A stretch of DNA of 16,529 bases from Chloroflexota bacterium (GCA_016208345.1 JACQYG010000117.1:1-16529), one strand, 5' to 3'; counted from the first letter of the stretch, positions 7,301 through 13,708 are shown. Notes: generated by a model not told the origin, from the sequence alone. Numbers and translations are program-made.

Positions 7301-7945
7301 ATACTGGTAAGTGAAAGGATGAGCCGCCATCCGATAACCATCACCGACGATACCCCCATCGCCGACGCCCTGAAGACCATGAGGGAACAGAAGGTCCGGC
7401 GCCTGCCGGTCTTGAACAAAGACGGAGAACTGGTGGGCATCGTATCGGAGAAGGACCTGCTCTATGCTTCACCTTCCCCAGCCACCTCGCTGAGCATTCA
7501 CGAGATCCACTACCTGCTGGCAAAGATCACGGTCAAGGAAGTGATGACCAGGAAGGTCATCACCATCGAAGAGGACTGCCCCCTGGAAGAGGCGGCCCGT
7601 ATTATGGTAGACAGCAAGATCGGCGGGTTGCCGGTGGTCCGAGACGGCATGCTGGTGGGGATCATCACCGAGACCGACCTGTTCAAGATCTTCCTGGAGC
7701 TCCTGGGTGCCCGGGAGAAAGGCGTGCGCCTGACCCTCCTGGTGCCCGAGCAGAAGGGAATGCTGGCCAAACTCACCGGCGAGTTCACCAGGCTGGGCGG
7801 TAACATCGTTGCCCTGGGCACCTTCCTGGGCGAGGACCCCACTAACCGGCTGGTGGCGGTGAAGGTGTCCGGCGTCGCCCAGCCCACCCTGGTGCAGGCA
7901 GCCAAGGCCGCTCAGTGCCAGGTGATCGACGCCCGCGATGCCTGA
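7301..7945 (+). CDS. Tandem CBS-domain and ACT-domain protein (AcuB-like)
   Basis: A cytoplasmic ligand-sensing protein of about 214 aa. Two CBS domains (about 5-60 and 72-130, each opening with an ERM/EVM-S/T-R-x-x-I-T-I motif) normally form one Bateman module that binds adenine nucleotides. An ACT-type domain follows (about 140-214, RLTLLVPEQKGMLAKLTGEF), a fold that often binds amino acids or small metabolites. The same layout is seen in AcuB-like proteins, whose exact job is not settled. The start is uncertain. GGAGG at 7290-7294 points to the ATA at 7301 (reading MLVSERMS, as expected of the family) or the CTG at 7304. A TTG at 7268 lies upstream of the predicted transcription start, and the ATG at 7319 has no proper ribosome site. 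A good terminator follows, so it appears monocistronic. Confidence 0.88.
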   Translation: MLVSERMSRHPITITDDTPIADALKTMREQKVRRLPVLNKDGELVGIVSEKDLLYASPSPATSLSIHEIHYLLAKITVKEVMTRKVITIEEDCPLEEAARIMVDSKIGGLPVVRDGMLVGIITETDLFKIFLELLGAREKGVRLTLLVPEQKGMLAKLTGEFTRLGGNIVALGTFLGEDPTNRLVAVKVSGVAQPTLVQAAKAAQCQVIDARDA

Positions 7946-7965
7946 CAGCTTCACCGCTTAACCCG

Positions 7966-8003
7966 GCACACGGTCGCCTTTTCTTCGGCGGCCGCGTGCT
8001 TTT
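7966..8003 (+). terminator. Intrinsic terminator after the CBS-ACT gene
   Basis: gcacacggtcgcc (7966-7978) pairs with ggcggccgcgtgc (7987-7999), 13 pairs with one mismatch and one wobble, loop of 8, followed by TTTT at 8000-8003. It starts 20 bases after the stop codon. Confidence 0.8.
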
Positions 8004-8081
8004 GGCTTATTCAGGGTGAACCCAGCTTTTCTTTAGTAGGCACCTTCATGGGACCGATCTTTAACAAATGAGACAAGATTT

Positions 8082-8110
8082 TCGGGACGGCAGTTGAACT
8101 GCCGTCCCGA
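8082..8110. repeat. Palindromic element B with 14-base arms
   Basis: tcgggacggcagtt (8082-8095), a central G, then its exact complement (8097-8110). Near-identical direct repeats flank it: gacaagattt at 8072-8081 and gacaaggttt at 8109-8118, nine of ten equal. The centre (agttgaact) and the cgggac/gtcccg blocks recall element A, arranged in the opposite order. Function unknown; no U-run. Confidence 0.8.
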
Positions 8111-8120
8111 CAAGGTTTAA

Positions 8121-8227
8121 CCACTAAGCCATGAAGGCACGAAGGATGTAGACAGAAGCCAGGTTTCTCGGAGAAGCCTGGCTTCTGGGGTAGTCCTTTA
8201 ATCTTCGCGTCTTTGTTTCGTGGTAGG
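8121..8227. repeat. Interspersed hairpin repeat C, copy 1
   Basis: About 107 bases matching copy 2 at 11181-11290. Left flank (taagcca..gaaggcacgaaggatgtaga) and right flank (ggggtagtcctttaat, cttcgcgtctttg) are shared, and the two outer ends are partly inverted copies of each other. Between them is a hairpin core (8154-8186, 15 pairs with one wobble, loop cgg). The core sequence differs from that of copy 2, although both begin and end with a ccag/ctgg pair. It is probably a non-autonomous repeat; no coding potential seen. Confidence 0.8.
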
Positions 8228-8292
8228 ATGGCGGCGGATGCTCTCGTCGGTTTGAGGCGAAGCTTAGTAAAGAAGGCTAAAACCGGAGAATC

Positions 8293-8455
8293 CCTGGTAA
8301 AAACCAGGCTTTACATTGAGAGGCAGTTTGGGGGGTTCGCCGGATGACGCTCCGACACCGCACGCCGCAAGAACAAGGGTGTCCGTGTCTCAACTTGTAG
8401 AGTGATACCCACGACCTTGTGTCGTGGGAAGCTCGCCAGCCAGATCCAACCCCCT
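8293..8455 (+). other. Structured segment resembling an IS200/IS605 right end or a structured RNA
   Basis: Several stems stack in order: cctggt/accagg (8293-8298 with 8303-8308); a long-range closing stem gggggtt/aaccccc (8331-8337 with 8448-8454); inside it gacacc/ggtgtc (8354-8359 with 8378-8383) and an 8-pair stem cccacgac/gtcgtggg (8408-8415 with 8421-8428). The block agtgataccc plus this stem and gggaagctc resembles, from memory, the right-end hairpin and omega-RNA scaffold of IS200/IS605 elements. No tnpB or tnpA coding region remains nearby. The structure is seen in the sequence; the identity is a guess. Confidence 0.4.
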
Positions 8456-8479
8456 CCAGTGAACGTGAAGAAGTCCACA

Positions 8480-8508
8480 TGGACAGCGCTGATGTTTTAT
8501 GCTAAACT
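8480..8508 (+). promoter_or_regulatory. Promoter of the PP2C phosphatase gene
   Basis: TGGACA (8480-8485, five of six), 17-base spacer, TAAACT (8503-8508) preceded by TGC as in extended -10 promoters. It lies 45 bases before the ATG. Confidence 0.6.
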
Positions 8509-8553
8509 GGCGTCACCAGGCCCAGCCGGATTTCGCCCCTGGCGAGGAGGGAA

Positions 8554-10110
8554 ATGAGCGATAGGTTCGCCCCCGCCCCTGATGTCCCGGAGTTGCACTC
8601 CGGGACATCAGGGCTGCGGCTGACACTGGAGGTGGGCGCGGTCAGCGACGTGGGCGCGGTGCGCCAGAGCAACGAAGATAGCTACGGCTTGGCCGAGGAC
8701 TATGCCGCCAAGCTCACCTCCGCCCCTCAGGAGCTCCTGGAGCGCAAGGGTCGATTGTACGCCGTGGCCGACGGCATGGGCGGCCACGCCTCCGGGGAGA
8801 TAGCCAGCCGACTGGCCATCGAGCGCACGTTCACCGACTATTATGGCAACCCCACCACCGATGTCCCCTCCGCCCTGCAGGCGGCCATACAACAAGCCAA
8901 CCTGGCCATCATCACCCAGGGCCAGGGCGAAACCGATCTCCTGAAGATGGGCTCCACCATAGTGGCCGGCCTCTTTCGCGCCGACCAGCTCTGGGTGGCC
9001 AACGTGGGTGACAGCCGCGCATACTTGTTTAGGGCGGGGCAGGCCAGACAATTGACCGTGGACCACTCCTGGGTTGCCGAGCAGGTGCAGGAAGGCATTC
9101 TATCTCCCGAGCAGGCCAAGACCCACGCCCTGCGCAACGTCATCACCCGGTCACTGGGCACCCACCCGGAGGTCCAGGTCGACATCTTTCGAGAGACCCT
9201 TCAGCCCGGTGATGAGGTGCTTCTCTGTTGCGACGGCCTGACCGGCGAGCTTCCCGATGAGGACGTCAGCGCCATCGTCGCCATGGGCGGCACCTCTCAG
9301 GAGATCGCCCAGCGGCTGGTGGGCACAGCCAAGGAGCGCGGAGGACGTGACAACATCACTGCCATCTTCATTAAGGCTCAACCGAGCACCGAACCCACCC
9401 CAGCTCCCGCCGCTGACCTGACGCCAGAGACGGAAATTCCGGAGGAGACCGTGCCCTTCGCGGCCATGGTGGCCATCTCGCTCCTGAGCGTTTTCCTGGG
9501 GCTGGCCCTGGTAGGGCTGTGGCTGTTCGCACGAATGACACCGCAACTGCCTCCCATCGCTGCTCAAGCCTCCTTGGCCACGCCTTCTCCCACCGTATCG
9601 TTCACGCCAACCCCGCCCGTCACCGCCACCATCGCCATCTCCGCCTCGGTAACGCCTTCGCCGGTGCCAACCGAGATAACCGCCACCGTCCTGGTTGACG
9701 ACATGAGCCCTGGGTTTCAGAAGGGCGGCCCCGAGGAGTTCTGGGGAGCGGAGCCCAGCGGCTACGGCCAGCACTTCTTCTGGACCAGGAATGCCACCGA
9801 CAAGACCGAGAACTTCGGGAAATGGACGCCCAGCCTCCCCAAACCGGGGAAATATGAGGTGTACGCCTTCATCCCCGAAAAGCTGGCCACCACCTCCAGC
9901 GCGCGTTACCGTATCAATTTCAGCGGACAGTGGAAGGTGGCGGTGATCAATCAAGGCAGAGCACCGCGAGACTCCTGGGTGAGCCTGGGGGTCTACACCT
10001 TTGCCGCCGATGGCAAAGAATACGTGGAGCTCTCGGACGCCACCGGCGAGCCGTACAACTCCGAGTACATCGCCCTTGATGCCGTGAAGTTCGTATACGT
10101 CGGGCCCTGA
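8554..10110 (+). CDS. Membrane PP2C-type Ser/Thr protein phosphatase with extracellular golvesin-like domain
   Basis: A 518-aa metal-dependent phosphatase of the Stp1/PrpC class, which reverses Ser/Thr kinase signalling. The cytoplasmic catalytic domain (about 22-275) keeps the family motifs: SNED (39-42), ADGMGGHASGE (72-82), NVGDSRAY (150-157), the CDG Asp at 227 and RGGRDNIT (262-269). A Pro/Thr-rich stretch leads to one membrane segment (about 301-327) and a second Pro/Thr/Ser-rich linker. The C-terminal domain (about 378-518), with LVDDMSPGF, WTPSLPKPGKYEVYAFIP and DAVKFV, resembles golvesin C-terminal-like domains found in secreted bacterial proteins; it should lie outside the cell. Residues 8-20 are encoded by palindrome A copy 2, an insertion before the usual start of the domain (LRLTLEVGAVSDVG). 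The ATG at 8554 has GAGGAGGG just upstream. No kinase gene is in view. Confidence 0.92.
   Translation: MSDRFAPAPDVPELHSGTSGLRLTLEVGAVSDVGAVRQSNEDSYGLAEDYAAKLTSAPQELLERKGRLYAVADGMGGHASGEIASRLAIERTFTDYYGNPTTDVPSALQAAIQQANLAIITQGQGETDLLKMGSTIVAGLFRADQLWVANVGDSRAYLFRAGQARQLTVDHSWVAEQVQEGILSPEQAKTHALRNVITRSLGTHPEVQVDIFRETLQPGDEVLLCCDGLTGELPDEDVSAIVAMGGTSQEIAQRLVGTAKERGGRDNITAIFIKAQPSTEPTPAPAADLTPETEIPEETVPFAAMVAISLLSVFLGLALVGLWLFARMTPQLPPIAAQASLATPSPTVSFTPTPPVTATIAISASVTPSPVPTEITATVLVDDMSPGFQKGGPEEFWGAEPSGYGQHFFWTRNATDKTENFGKWTPSLPKPGKYEVYAFIPEKLATTSSARYRINFSGQWKVAVINQGRAPRDSWVSLGVYTFAADGKEYVELSDATGEPYNSEYIALDAVKFVYVGP
8577..8613. repeat. Palindromic element A, copy 2 (inside the phosphatase reading frame)
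   Basis: ccctgatgtcccggagt (8577-8593), a three-base loop tgc, then its exact complement (8597-8613). It begins 23 bases after the A of the ATG start codon, keeps the frame open, and encodes the peptide PDVPELHSGTSG. Copy 1 at 7142-7184 matches 33 of 35 central bases. In the mRNA it would form a very stable hairpin just inside the coding region. Confidence 0.92.
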
Positions 10111-10112
10111 AA

Positions 10113-10364
10113 GTGCTGCCTCCGTCTCTCATCCTGTCGTTGCTCTTGGCCAGCATCTACGCCTTTGCGTTCTACCTGCTCTTTGGCCGCAGAGAGCGCA
10201 GCCTGGCCTATTCCTGGCTCGTCAGCCTGGTAGCCTTCTTCGGCAGCCAGCGACTGCCACTGCTGGAGGCGCTGGACCGCTTCGCCATAGGCGACGTCCA
10301 GCCGGTCACCGGGGCCGTTATCTGCCTGGCCGCGCTATTCGTTGCCAATCTGGTCCGGTTGTGA
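10113..10364 (+). CDS. Small membrane protein, unknown function
   Basis: An 83-residue hydrophobic protein that I do not recognise. It has an N-terminal membrane segment (about 4-24, LILSLLLASIYAFAFYLLFG), a short basic loop (GRRERS), a second segment (about 31-44) and a third near the C-terminus (about 63-82). The GTG start at 10113 follows the phosphatase stop by 2 bases and has no clear ribosome site, which fits translation coupled to the phosphatase gene. Its last bases overlap the promoter of the next gene. Its reality rests on tight spacing, an open frame and a coherent membrane pattern; it could be a minor partner of the phosphatase. Confidence 0.5.
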   Translation: MLPPSLILSLLLASIYAFAFYLLFGRRERSLAYSWLVSLVAFFGSQRLPLLEALDRFAIGDVQPVTGAVICLAALFVANLVRL

Positions 10365-10370
10365 TATAAT
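10342..10370 (+). promoter_or_regulatory. Strong promoter of the DUF948/YtxH pair
   Basis: TTGCCA (10342-10347, five of six), 17-base spacer, perfect TATAAT (10365-10370), then GGAGGTGA at 10380-10387 and the ATG at 10394. It overlaps the end of the 83-aa gene, so the next two genes can be transcribed independently of the phosphatase. Confidence 0.78.
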
Positions 10371-10393
10371 CCTTGCCAAGGAGGTGAGAAGGC

Positions 10394-10789
10394 ATGAAGA
10401 ACGAGACGGTGGTCGCGGTGGTCACCCTGATCGTCCTGGCTGCCATCGTCTTCGCTGTCGTCCAGATCTACCCTGCGATTGGCCTGGCCGGCCTGCGCGA
10501 TATCGCCATCATCATCCTGGTGCTGGAATCCTTCATCGTAACCTTGCTCCTGGCCATCGTGGTGGTGCTCCTGTGGCAGCTCGTCACCATGCTCAAGAAG
10601 GAGATCAAGCCGGTCCTGGCCTCAGCCCGGCAGACGGCCGATACGGTTAAAGGTACCACCACCTTTGTTTCCGACGGCCTGGTGGCTCCGTTGATCAAGG
10701 CTTATAGCCTGTCTTCCGGTGTGCTGGGCACCTTCCGGGGACTAATTCGCAAAATGGGTAGGAAAGGGGGAAAAAGCCATGTCCGATAA
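10394..10789 (+). CDS. DUF948-type (YtxG-like) membrane protein
   Basis: A 131-aa protein with two strong membrane segments (about 5-30 and 36-64) followed by a cytoplasmic or surface tail KKEIKPVLASARQTADTVKG and a second mildly hydrophobic stretch. Two helices and an amphipathic tail, directly ahead of a YtxH-type gene, match the DUF948 family; in Bacillus subtilis ytxG (DUF948) and ytxH are adjacent general-stress genes. Biochemical function is not established for the family. The ATG has a perfect GGAGGTGA six bases upstream and its own strong promoter. The coding end overlaps the next start by 11 bases, which suggests coupled translation. The assignment to DUF948 is from pattern and neighbourhood and is less certain than that of its neighbour. 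Confidence 0.72.
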   Translation: MKNETVVAVVTLIVLAAIVFAVVQIYPAIGLAGLRDIAIIILVLESFIVTLLLAIVVVLLWQLVTMLKKEIKPVLASARQTADTVKGTTTFVSDGLVAPLIKAYSLSSGVLGTFRGLIRKMGRKGGKSHVR

Positions 10790-11114
10790 CGATAGAGGTA
10801 CCGCCTTCCTGGCTGGCTTCCTCTTGGGTGGCATCGTGGGCGCTGCGGTGGGATTGCTCATAGCCCCGCAGCCCGGCGAGGAGACCCGCGAGCAACTCCT
10901 GGAGAAAAGCATCGAGCTCAAGGGCAAGGCCCAGGAGGGGCTGGTCAAGGCCAGGGAAGAGGCCGAGGAGCTACAGGCCAAAGGCCGGATCGTGGTCCAG
11001 GAAAAGACCGCCGCTGTCAAAGAGGCCCTGGAAGAGGGTCGGGAGGCCGCGGCCAAGACCACCAAGGAGTTGCAGGCCAAGCTCCGTAAAGCTCGCGGTG
11101 AAGCTGAAGGCTAG
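10779..11114 (+). CDS. YtxH-domain (GvpP-like) protein
   Basis: A 111-aa protein with the YtxH signature: a glycine-rich hydrophobic helix (about 8-28, FLLGGIVGAAVGLLIAPQPG) with small residues spaced for close helix packing, ending in the typical APxxGxETR motif. The rest (about 35-111) is a charged, alanine- and glutamate-rich helix, probably a coiled coil. Members are general-stress or gas-vesicle-associated proteins attached to the membrane; no enzymatic role is known. ATG at 10779, with a purine-rich AAAGGGGG upstream, overlaps the end of the DUF948-like gene, so the two form one operon. Confidence 0.85.
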   Translation: MSDNDRGTAFLAGFLLGGIVGAAVGLLIAPQPGEETREQLLEKSIELKGKAQEGLVKAREEAEELQAKGRIVVQEKTAAVKEALEEGREAAAKTTKELQAKLRKARGEAEG

Positions 11115-11180
11115 GTGGCTTTGCCAGGCGGCTCAAGGGGCACAGTTCAACCGGGGGTTAGGGGGCAGACCCGCCTTATC

Positions 11181-11290
11181 AAATAAGCCACGACGACACG
11201 AAGGATGTAGATAGAAACCAGTCCCGACTGGTCGGGACTGGTTTCCGGGGTAGTTCTTTAATGTTCGTGTCTTTGCGTGTTCGCGGTAGG
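11181..11290. repeat. Interspersed hairpin repeat C, copy 2
   Basis: Matches copy 1 (8121-8227) in its flanks: taagcca, cacgaaggatgtaga, ggggtagt, ctttaat, ttcg.gtctttg and a final gcggtagg. The core (11214-11245) is a different perfect hairpin: gaaaccagtcccga pairs with tcgggactggtttc around ctgg. The 311-base stretch 11115-11425 between ytxH and the sigma gene consists mainly of this repeat and the terminator below. Confidence 0.8.
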
Positions 11291-11355
11291 AAGAACAGGG
11301 GGATGAGGGGGGTTGCCCTTTATTACAAACTGAGTGGTCTGGCTTTCGCTTGCCC

Positions 11356-11402
11356 AGGGTCTTGCTGTTGGTCGGCTCCAGCCCAAAGCAAGGCCCTTTT
11401 TT
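11356..11402 (+). terminator. Strong intrinsic terminator or attenuator in the sigma-factor leader
   Basis: agggtcttgct (11356-11366) pairs with agcaaggccct (11387-11397), 11 pairs with one wobble; after a bulged G the stem continues with ttgg/ccaa. Six T's follow (11397-11402). It ends 23 bases before the ATG of the sigma factor. It may end the DUF948/YtxH operon, or control read-through into the sigma gene. Confidence 0.8.
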
Positions 11403-11425
11403 GTTCACGCTTACCCCGTGGTGAC

Positions 11426-12151
11426 ATGTCAGAGAAAAAGAAGCCCCGATCAGCCTATAGTGACTCCGCTGGAGAGGATGCCGAGCTTTTCGCCCAGTAT
11501 TCCCGCACGCGTTCACCGGAGATCAGAGAAAAGCTGATCGTCCGACAGTTGGGTTGGGTGGCACAGCTGGCCCGTCGGCTGAGCTATCGCCCGGAACATC
11601 TGGATGACCTGATCCAGGTGGCCTATCTGGGTTTGATCAAGGCCATCGACCGCTATGACCCCAGCCGAGGCGTGCCCTTCAAGGGCTACGCCGTGCCCAC
11701 GGTCGTGGGCGAGATACAAAGATACTATCGCGACAAGGCCTCCGCCCTGAGGACGCCTCGCCTGAGGTCAAAAGCCTCTTTTCCCCCGGCCGCTGATACC
11801 AGCAACGGCGTTGCATCAGGCCGCCCGGGAAGGGAGACCGGGCAAAGCGACCTCTTCCTGATCCGCATCCTATCCCTGGATCAACCAGTGGAGGGGGGCG
11901 CCGAAGGCACGCCTCTGGAGGAACAGCTCAGCCAGGAGGATCGGGCCATCGCCGAATTTGAGGACCGGGCCACCATCTCCCAGATCATCTCCCGGCTCTC
12001 CCCCAGGGAACAGATCATCCTCTATCTGCGCTTCTATCGGGGGCTCTCCCAGGCCCAGGTGGCCCAGCGCCTGAATATCTCTCAGATGCACGTCTCCCGA
12101 CTGCAACGCCGGGCCCTGGAGAAGGTCAAGCAGGCCATAGAGAGGGATTAG
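11426..12151 (+). CDS. Sigma-70 family RNA polymerase sigma factor, SigB/SigF/SigG type
   Basis: A 241-aa group 3 sigma factor. Region 2 (about 20-95) has the core-binding DDLIQVAYLGLIKAIDRYDP and the -10 recognition block VPFKGYAVPTVVGEIQRYYR. Region 3 is short. Region 4 (about 185-240) has LSPREQIILYLRFYRGLSQA and the helix-turn-helix VAQRLNISQMHVSRLQRRAL for -35 recognition. Group 3 sigmas drive general-stress or sporulation regulons and are often held by an anti-sigma factor, none of which is in the window. The ATG at 11426 (MSEKKKPRSAY) is chosen because the frame upstream runs through a terminator and repeat C; the ribosome site is weak (GGTGA next to ATG). The stop overlaps the stop of convergent nnr. 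Location behind the DUF948/YtxH pair suggests a stress module. Confidence 0.92.
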   Translation: MSEKKKPRSAYSDSAGEDAELFAQYSRTRSPEIREKLIVRQLGWVAQLARRLSYRPEHLDDLIQVAYLGLIKAIDRYDPSRGVPFKGYAVPTVVGEIQRYYRDKASALRTPRLRSKASFPPAADTSNGVASGRPGRETGQSDLFLIRILSLDQPVEGGAEGTPLEEQLSQEDRAIAEFEDRATISQIISRLSPREQIILYLRFYRGLSQAQVAQRLNISQMHVSRLQRRALEKVKQAIERD

Positions 12152-13704
12152 AGCGCCCGGACCTGCTTCAAAGCCAGGGGGAGGGCCGGTAAAAGATCCC
12201 CTGCCACCATGCCCATGTCCCCCTTTTCCTGCCGCACCAGCTCACCAGCCAGCCCGTGGCAGTATGCCCCGGCCTTGGCCGCGGCGTACGGCGGCATCCC
12301 CTGGGCCAGGAATCCAGCGATCGCTCCCGCCAGGACGTCGCCGGTGCCAGCGGTGGCCAGGCCCGGGTTAGCGAAGGGGTTGATTGAAACCTGGCCCTGG
12401 GGCGTGGCCACGGCGGTGTAGGCGCCTTTCAGCACCACCACCTCTTTCCACTTGCCAGCGGCCTTCCGGGCGATCTCCAGCCGCTCCCCCTCCACCTCAG
12501 CCAGGGGAATGTCCAGAAGCCGCCCCATCTCACCGTGATGAGGGGTCAAGATCCCTTCATCCGGCAAGGCCTCCCACCAGCTTTCGGCACCGGCCAGGGC
12601 GTTCAACCCATCGGCATCGAGCACGAAGCGCTGGGGTCCGATGCAGGTGACCAGGCTGCGGATGAGTCTCACTGTGGCCGGGTGGCGGCCAAGACCGGGG
12701 CCGGCCAGGACTACGTCGTAGCGGTCCAGGGCCTCGCGCAGGAGGCCCAGGCCCTCCTCTCCCAGGTGTCCAGGTTCCGCCTCCGGCAGCGGCAGAAACG
12801 TGATCTCGGCCAGCTTCGCCGCCAGGATCGGGTATAAACTCTGGGCCACCGCCAGGGTCACCAGCCCGGCCCCCACCCGGCTGGCCGCGCTGCAGGCCAG
12901 ATAGGCCGCCCCGGTATAGTTCAAGGAACCGGCGATCACCAGCGCCTTCCCGAAAACCCCCTTGTGGGCACCCAATGGCCGCCGGGGTAATGTGGCACTC
13001 ACCTCTCCCGGCGTGATCAGCTCGGTGCGAATGCCCTGGGCCAGGTCCTGGGGGATGCCGATATCGGCCACTACCAGCTCGCCCACGTATTCGGCGCCCG
13101 GGAAAAGGTATAGCCCCCGCTTAGGATAGGCGAAGGTGACGGTGATGTCGGCAGGCAAGGTGAGAGGGTCCACCCCTCCCGTATCGCAGTTCATCCCTGA
13201 GGGCAGGTCCACCGCCACGATCAGGGGCGCGGCCGAGCGCGGCAGGCCCTTCAGCTCCTGGTGGACAGTCTGCAATACTTCGGCCAGGGGCCCTTGAATG
13301 GGCCGGGAGGCGCCGGTGCCCAGGAGGGCGTCTACCAGCACCCGGCACCATACCACTGCCTCCTTGAGCCGGCCGTGGCCTTGGTCGCTAGCCTCCTCCA
13401 CCGCCGGTATCTTCAACTCCCGGGCCAGGCGGTAGTTCTGGTCCTCGGCCACGCGCCGGTTCCACAGATACAGGCTTACATCGGCACCTGCCTCCTTCAG
13501 ATACCGGGCTGCCACCAGGCCATCGCCGCCGTTGTTCCCGGGCCCGATCAGGATCAGAATAGGCAGCTCTTTCACTTTTCGCCGGCGTTTGATCTCCTCG
13601 GCCACCGCGTGGCCGGCGCTCTCCATCATCATGACGTAGGAGACACCCGCAGCATCGGCGCCCTGTTCCATCTCTCTCATCTCCCGGGCGTTGACGACCT
13701 TCAT
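12148..13704 (-). CDS. nnr: Bifunctional NAD(P)H-hydrate epimerase / ADP-dependent NAD(P)H-hydrate dehydratase
   Basis: Nnr repairs damaged NADH and NADPH: the N-terminal half epimerises R to S hydrates, and the C-terminal half dehydrates the S form using ADP. The 518-aa product has the epimerase (YjeF_N) domain at about 1-225, with GPGNNGGDGLVAARYL (54-69) and AVDLPSGMNCDTG (164-176). The ribokinase-like dehydratase domain is at about 235-515, with GKALVIAGS, GPGLG, DADGLNAL, TPHHGEMGRL and the catalytic-site TAGTGDVLAG (451-460). The length is usual. The ATG at 13704 has GGGAGG eight bases upstream, and the frame extending to 13845 overlaps the upstream gene. Only 4 bases separate it from the 70-aa gene before it, so they form one operon. 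It converges with the sigma gene, their stop codons overlapping. Confidence 0.96.
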   Translation of the reverse strand: MKVVNAREMREMEQGADAAGVSYVMMMESAGHAVAEEIKRRRKVKELPILILIGPGNNGGDGLVAARYLKEAGADVSLYLWNRRVAEDQNYRLARELKIPAVEEASDQGHGRLKEAVVWCRVLVDALLGTGASRPIQGPLAEVLQTVHQELKGLPRSAAPLIVAVDLPSGMNCDTGGVDPLTLPADITVTFAYPKRGLYLFPGAEYVGELVVADIGIPQDLAQGIRTELITPGEVSATLPRRPLGAHKGVFGKALVIAGSLNYTGAAYLACSAASRVGAGLVTLAVAQSLYPILAAKLAEITFLPLPEAEPGHLGEEGLGLLREALDRYDVVLAGPGLGRHPATVRLIRSLVTCIGPQRFVLDADGLNALAGAESWWEALPDEGILTPHHGEMGRLLDIPLAEVEGERLEIARKAAGKWKEVVVLKGAYTAVATPQGQVSINPFANPGLATAGTGDVLAGAIAGFLAQGMPPYAAAKAGAYCHGLAGELVRQEKGDMGMVAGDLLPALPLALKQVRAL

Positions 13705-13708
13705 CCGG

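Noticed and set aside
8277..8480. Minus-strand open frame of 67 codons as a gene
   Set aside because: No ribosome site or recognisable motif; the region is explained better by its RNA-like stems on the plus strand.
7081..8553. CRISPR array suggested by several palindromic repeats
   Set aside because: The repeats are few, unevenly spaced and of different kinds; there are no regular spacers and no cas genes.
9151..9954. Minus-strand open frame of 267 codons opposite the phosphatase gene
   Set aside because: Shadow of the Pro/Thr linker and golvesin-like region; low-complexity Gly/Arg runs.
11261..11425. N-terminal extension of the sigma factor by 55 codons
   Set aside because: It would translate part of repeat C and an intrinsic terminator; sigma-factor homology begins only after the ATG at 11426.
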